A DNA stretch of 64,000 bases, from the NCBI GenBank assembly GCA_963816685.1, contig CAWFMB010000026.1, positions 78,647-142,646 on the forward strand, read 5' to 3'. The position numbers and the translations under genes were made by a program. The notes beneath the pieces were generated by a model. The model saw only the letters and a list, made by a program, of their open reading frames with translations. It was not told the DNA's origin and made no database searches. Every line of letters starts with the position of its first letter. The stretch's first letter is position 1. This DNA comes from CAVYUC01 sp963816685 (GTDB lineage Bacteria; Bacteroidota; Bacteroidia; Bacteroidales; Prolixibacteraceae). Below, piece by piece: positions 62,754 to 64,000 of the stretch.

Positions 62754-63422
62754 TTATGCCACTGCTGCATTTAAAAATTCCACCAATCCCTGAGGGTCGG
62801 GTGAATAAATGTCAGCACCAATTTTTTGCTTGAAATCATCAGTAACAGGAGCACCGCCTACTGCCACTTTTGCCCCGGGAACTGCATCTTTTATTGCCTT
62901 TGTAATTTTCTCCATGTTTACCATTGTTGTGGTTAACAGCGCCGATAATCCTACAAAAGCATTTTCATTTTCCTTAAGTGCCGCAACAAACTGATCCGCC
63001 TTCACATCCGTTCCAAGGTCAACGACTTTCCAGCCGTTTCCTTCCACCATCATCGAAACAAGGTTTTTACCGATGTCGTGTAAATCACCTTCAACAGTAC
63101 CAATAATGAAAGTTCCTTTTTGTTTTACCTCCCCGGAAAGAAAATAGGGCTTCAAATGGATCATTGCGGTGCTCATGGCTTTTGCCGACATCAGTACCTG
63201 GGGCACAAAAACTTTATTTGCCCTGAACTTTATACCCACTTTTTCCATTCCAACCATCAATCCTTCGGTAAGTATTCTTTGGGCTAAAACTCCTTCATCC
63301 AGTGCCTGTTTTGTCAGTTCATCGGCGCCATCCTGACCTTTCATCTGAGGCGGGTAAGGAGAAGTTTTATTAATTTTGCCAAATTCAATGCAATCTGCGA
63401 TTTTTGAAAGTAGTTCACTCAT
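62754..63422 (-). CDS. Methyltransferase corrinoid protein (MtaC/MtbC type)
   Basis: A 222-residue cobalamin-binding protein. An N-terminal helical cap (about 1-95) precedes the Rossmann domain with the B12 signature D113-L-H115-D-I-G118 (base-off, H115 as lower ligand), S160 in GLSALLTTTM, and GG at 189-190. In methylotrophic systems such proteins carry the methyl group between a substrate-specific methyltransferase and an acceptor. The gene is upstream of the UroD-fusion gene on the same strand, separated by 437 bases of repeats. The substrate-specific partner could be the frameshifted homocysteine methyltransferase or lie outside the window. Confidence 0.93.
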   Translation of the reverse strand: MSELLSKIADCIEFGKINKTSPYPPQMKGQDGADELTKQALDEGVLAQRILTEGLMVGMEKVGIKFRANKVFVPQVLMSAKAMSTAMIHLKPYFLSGEVKQKGTFIIGTVEGDLHDIGKNLVSMMVEGNGWKVVDLGTDVKADQFVAALKENENAFVGLSALLTTTMVNMEKITKAIKDAVPGAKVAVGGAPVTDDFKQKIGADIYSPDPQGLVEFLNAAVA

Positions 63423-63640
63423 GATTTATTTCGATTTAGATTTTCCCTGCACATATTTTACAATTCCAATCCAAAAATAGGAATTTCTTTGAAAAAGATG
63501 GAAAATAAATAGATGTGCCGAAAATGAAAATTATCAAATGATAAGTTTACGCATGATCCTCCCGGCAAAATTATTACCGGAATAGCAGAGAAACGGGATA
63601 GATGCTGAATGGTTGTGCGTAAACCTGCATCCTCCCTTTT

Positions 63641-63766
63641 TTAATTATTCAATTTCAAAAATGAACTGTTGCTGATGTAGCCTTTGGATTCGTCATAAGT
63701 TGAGCGTTTCATCGTGCCATTTTTTTTAACGGCAATTACCCCATACCTGGAATAAACTATTTTCAT
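63641..63766 (-). CDS. Possible small protein (41 aa)
   Basis: An open frame starting MKIVYSRYGVIAVKKNGTM and ending SFLKLNN, on the same strand as the corrinoid gene. It begins directly beside an 11-bp repeat array. No family is recognised, and there is no clear terminator or RBS. It could be a relic of a longer gene. Confidence 0.3.
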   Translation of the reverse strand: MKIVYSRYGVIAVKKNGTMKRSTYDESKGYISNSSFLKLNN

Positions 63767-63769
63767 ATT

Positions 63770-63835
63770 AAATATGGTTTAAACTCGAATTAAATTTGAT
63801 TAAAACCAAATTTAAACCGAATTTAATTCGAATTT
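63770..63835. repeat. Second 11-bp-period palindromic array
   Basis: Six consecutive 11-bp units (AAATATGGTTT, AAACTCGAATT, AAATTTGATTA, AAACCAAATTT, AAACCGAATTT, AATTCGAATTT). TCGAATTAAATT (63785-63796) is the reverse complement of AATTTAATTCGA (63820-63831), so it also folds into a hairpin. Same period and design as the array at 21436-21534, with a different core sequence. Confidence 0.7.
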
Positions 63836-63954
63836 AATCCCTTCTTAAGTTAACCATTATCCAGGGAAAAAAGATTTGGTCAAATTATCCTTCGGAAATT
63901 GTGGCGGTGACGGTTTTCTCTTTCATCCCTGAAAAATGAGAAACCATCAGAACC

Positions 63955-63986
63955 TTCACCCGTTGACTTCAAAGTCACCGGGTGAA
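63955..63986. repeat. Inverted repeat near the right window edge
   Basis: TTCACCCGTTGACTT and AAGTCACCGGGTGAA form an arm of 14 of 15 pairs around CA. A longer-range match TCCCTGAA/TTCAGGGA (63927-63934 and 63992-63999) encloses it. Probably a terminator for a gene beyond the edge or part of a dispersed repeat. Confidence 0.55.
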
Positions 63987-64000
63987 TAAACTTCAGGGAA

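Larger units (their letters stand above)
63423..64000. other. Terminal spacer upstream of the corrinoid gene
   Basis: 578 bases without a firm gene. It holds a possible 41-codon ORF (63641-63766), a second 11-bp-period array (63770-63835), and an inverted repeat (63955-63986). The minus strand at 63956-64000 reads as a possible protein end (FPEVYSPGDFEVNG then stop), but with only 14 codons visible this cannot be judged. No B12-riboswitch core was recognised. Confidence 0.5.

Noticed and set aside
63423..64000. Cobalamin riboswitch upstream of the corrinoid gene
   Set aside because: I looked for the conserved B12-box core (GCCACTG and the neighbouring stems) on both strands and did not find it.
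1..64000. Insertion sequence or prophage genes
   Set aside because: No transposase, integrase or phage structural motifs were seen in any frame; repeats present are short non-coding ones.
1..64000. tRNA or rRNA genes
   Set aside because: No T-loop GTTCRANNC with a paired acceptor stem and no rRNA core sequence was recognised in the spacers.

Overview
The window looks like chromosome of a Bacteroidota bacterium, most likely a Bacteroidales/Marinilabiliales relative (Prolixibacteraceae-like is a guess). The evidence is AT-rich DNA, a protein with a type IX secretion C-terminal sorting domain, a FISUMP protein, many SPII lipoproteins, starts placed just behind TAnnTTTG-type -7 boxes, and palindromic spacer repeats resembling those I know from Bacteroidota genomes. 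I see no tRNA, rRNA, CRISPR array, prophage or intact insertion sequence.

Layout. 1-2 kb: two translationally overlapping GT39-type membrane glycosyltransferases (the first cut by the window edge). 2-10 kb: argH and the gltB-gltD glutamate synthase pair. 10-21 kb: envelope block with two tandem LpxL-like acyltransferases, a secreted GDPD phosphodiesterase, an OmpA lipoprotein / beta-barrel / DUF1328 operon, MarC, a class A PBP, an M48 lipoprotein protease, an NmrA-like reductase and an unusual lipoprotein. 21-30 kb: clpB, ppdK, and a LuxR/NarL two-component pair, separated by long spacers rich in hairpins, repeats and possible small ORFs. 30-41 kb: a basic repetitive secreted protein, ruvX-def-comEC, trkA-trkH, a Sua5/YciO protein, mnmD, two FKBP isomerases and an OB-fold DUF3127 protein. 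41-44 kb: two large secreted proteins. 44-53 kb: a carbohydrate island (DUF1080, CPBP protease, unknown secreted protein, GH31, GH2) with no SusC/SusD in view. 53-58 kb: succinate:quinone oxidoreductase (sdhC-sdhA-sdhB). 58-63.4 kb: a minus-strand corrinoid methyltransfer cluster.

The 58-63.4 kb cluster is the most unusual part. It encodes a free-standing B12-binding corrinoid protein, a UroD/MtaA-type protein fused to two thioredoxin-like domains and lacking the usual zinc-ligand histidine, a minimal MNT nucleotidyltransferase/HEPN pair, a MetH/BHMT-type homocysteine methyltransferase split by an apparent +1 frameshift, and a COG0523 (CobW-like) GTPase with an incomplete CxCC motif. Together these suggest a B12-dependent methyl-transfer route with an embedded toxin-antitoxin-like module; the substrate cannot be read from the sequence. 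Other unexplained structure includes a 9 x 11-bp palindromic array (21.4 kb) with a similar array at 63.8 kb, and an 8 x 15-bp array at 62.3 kb.
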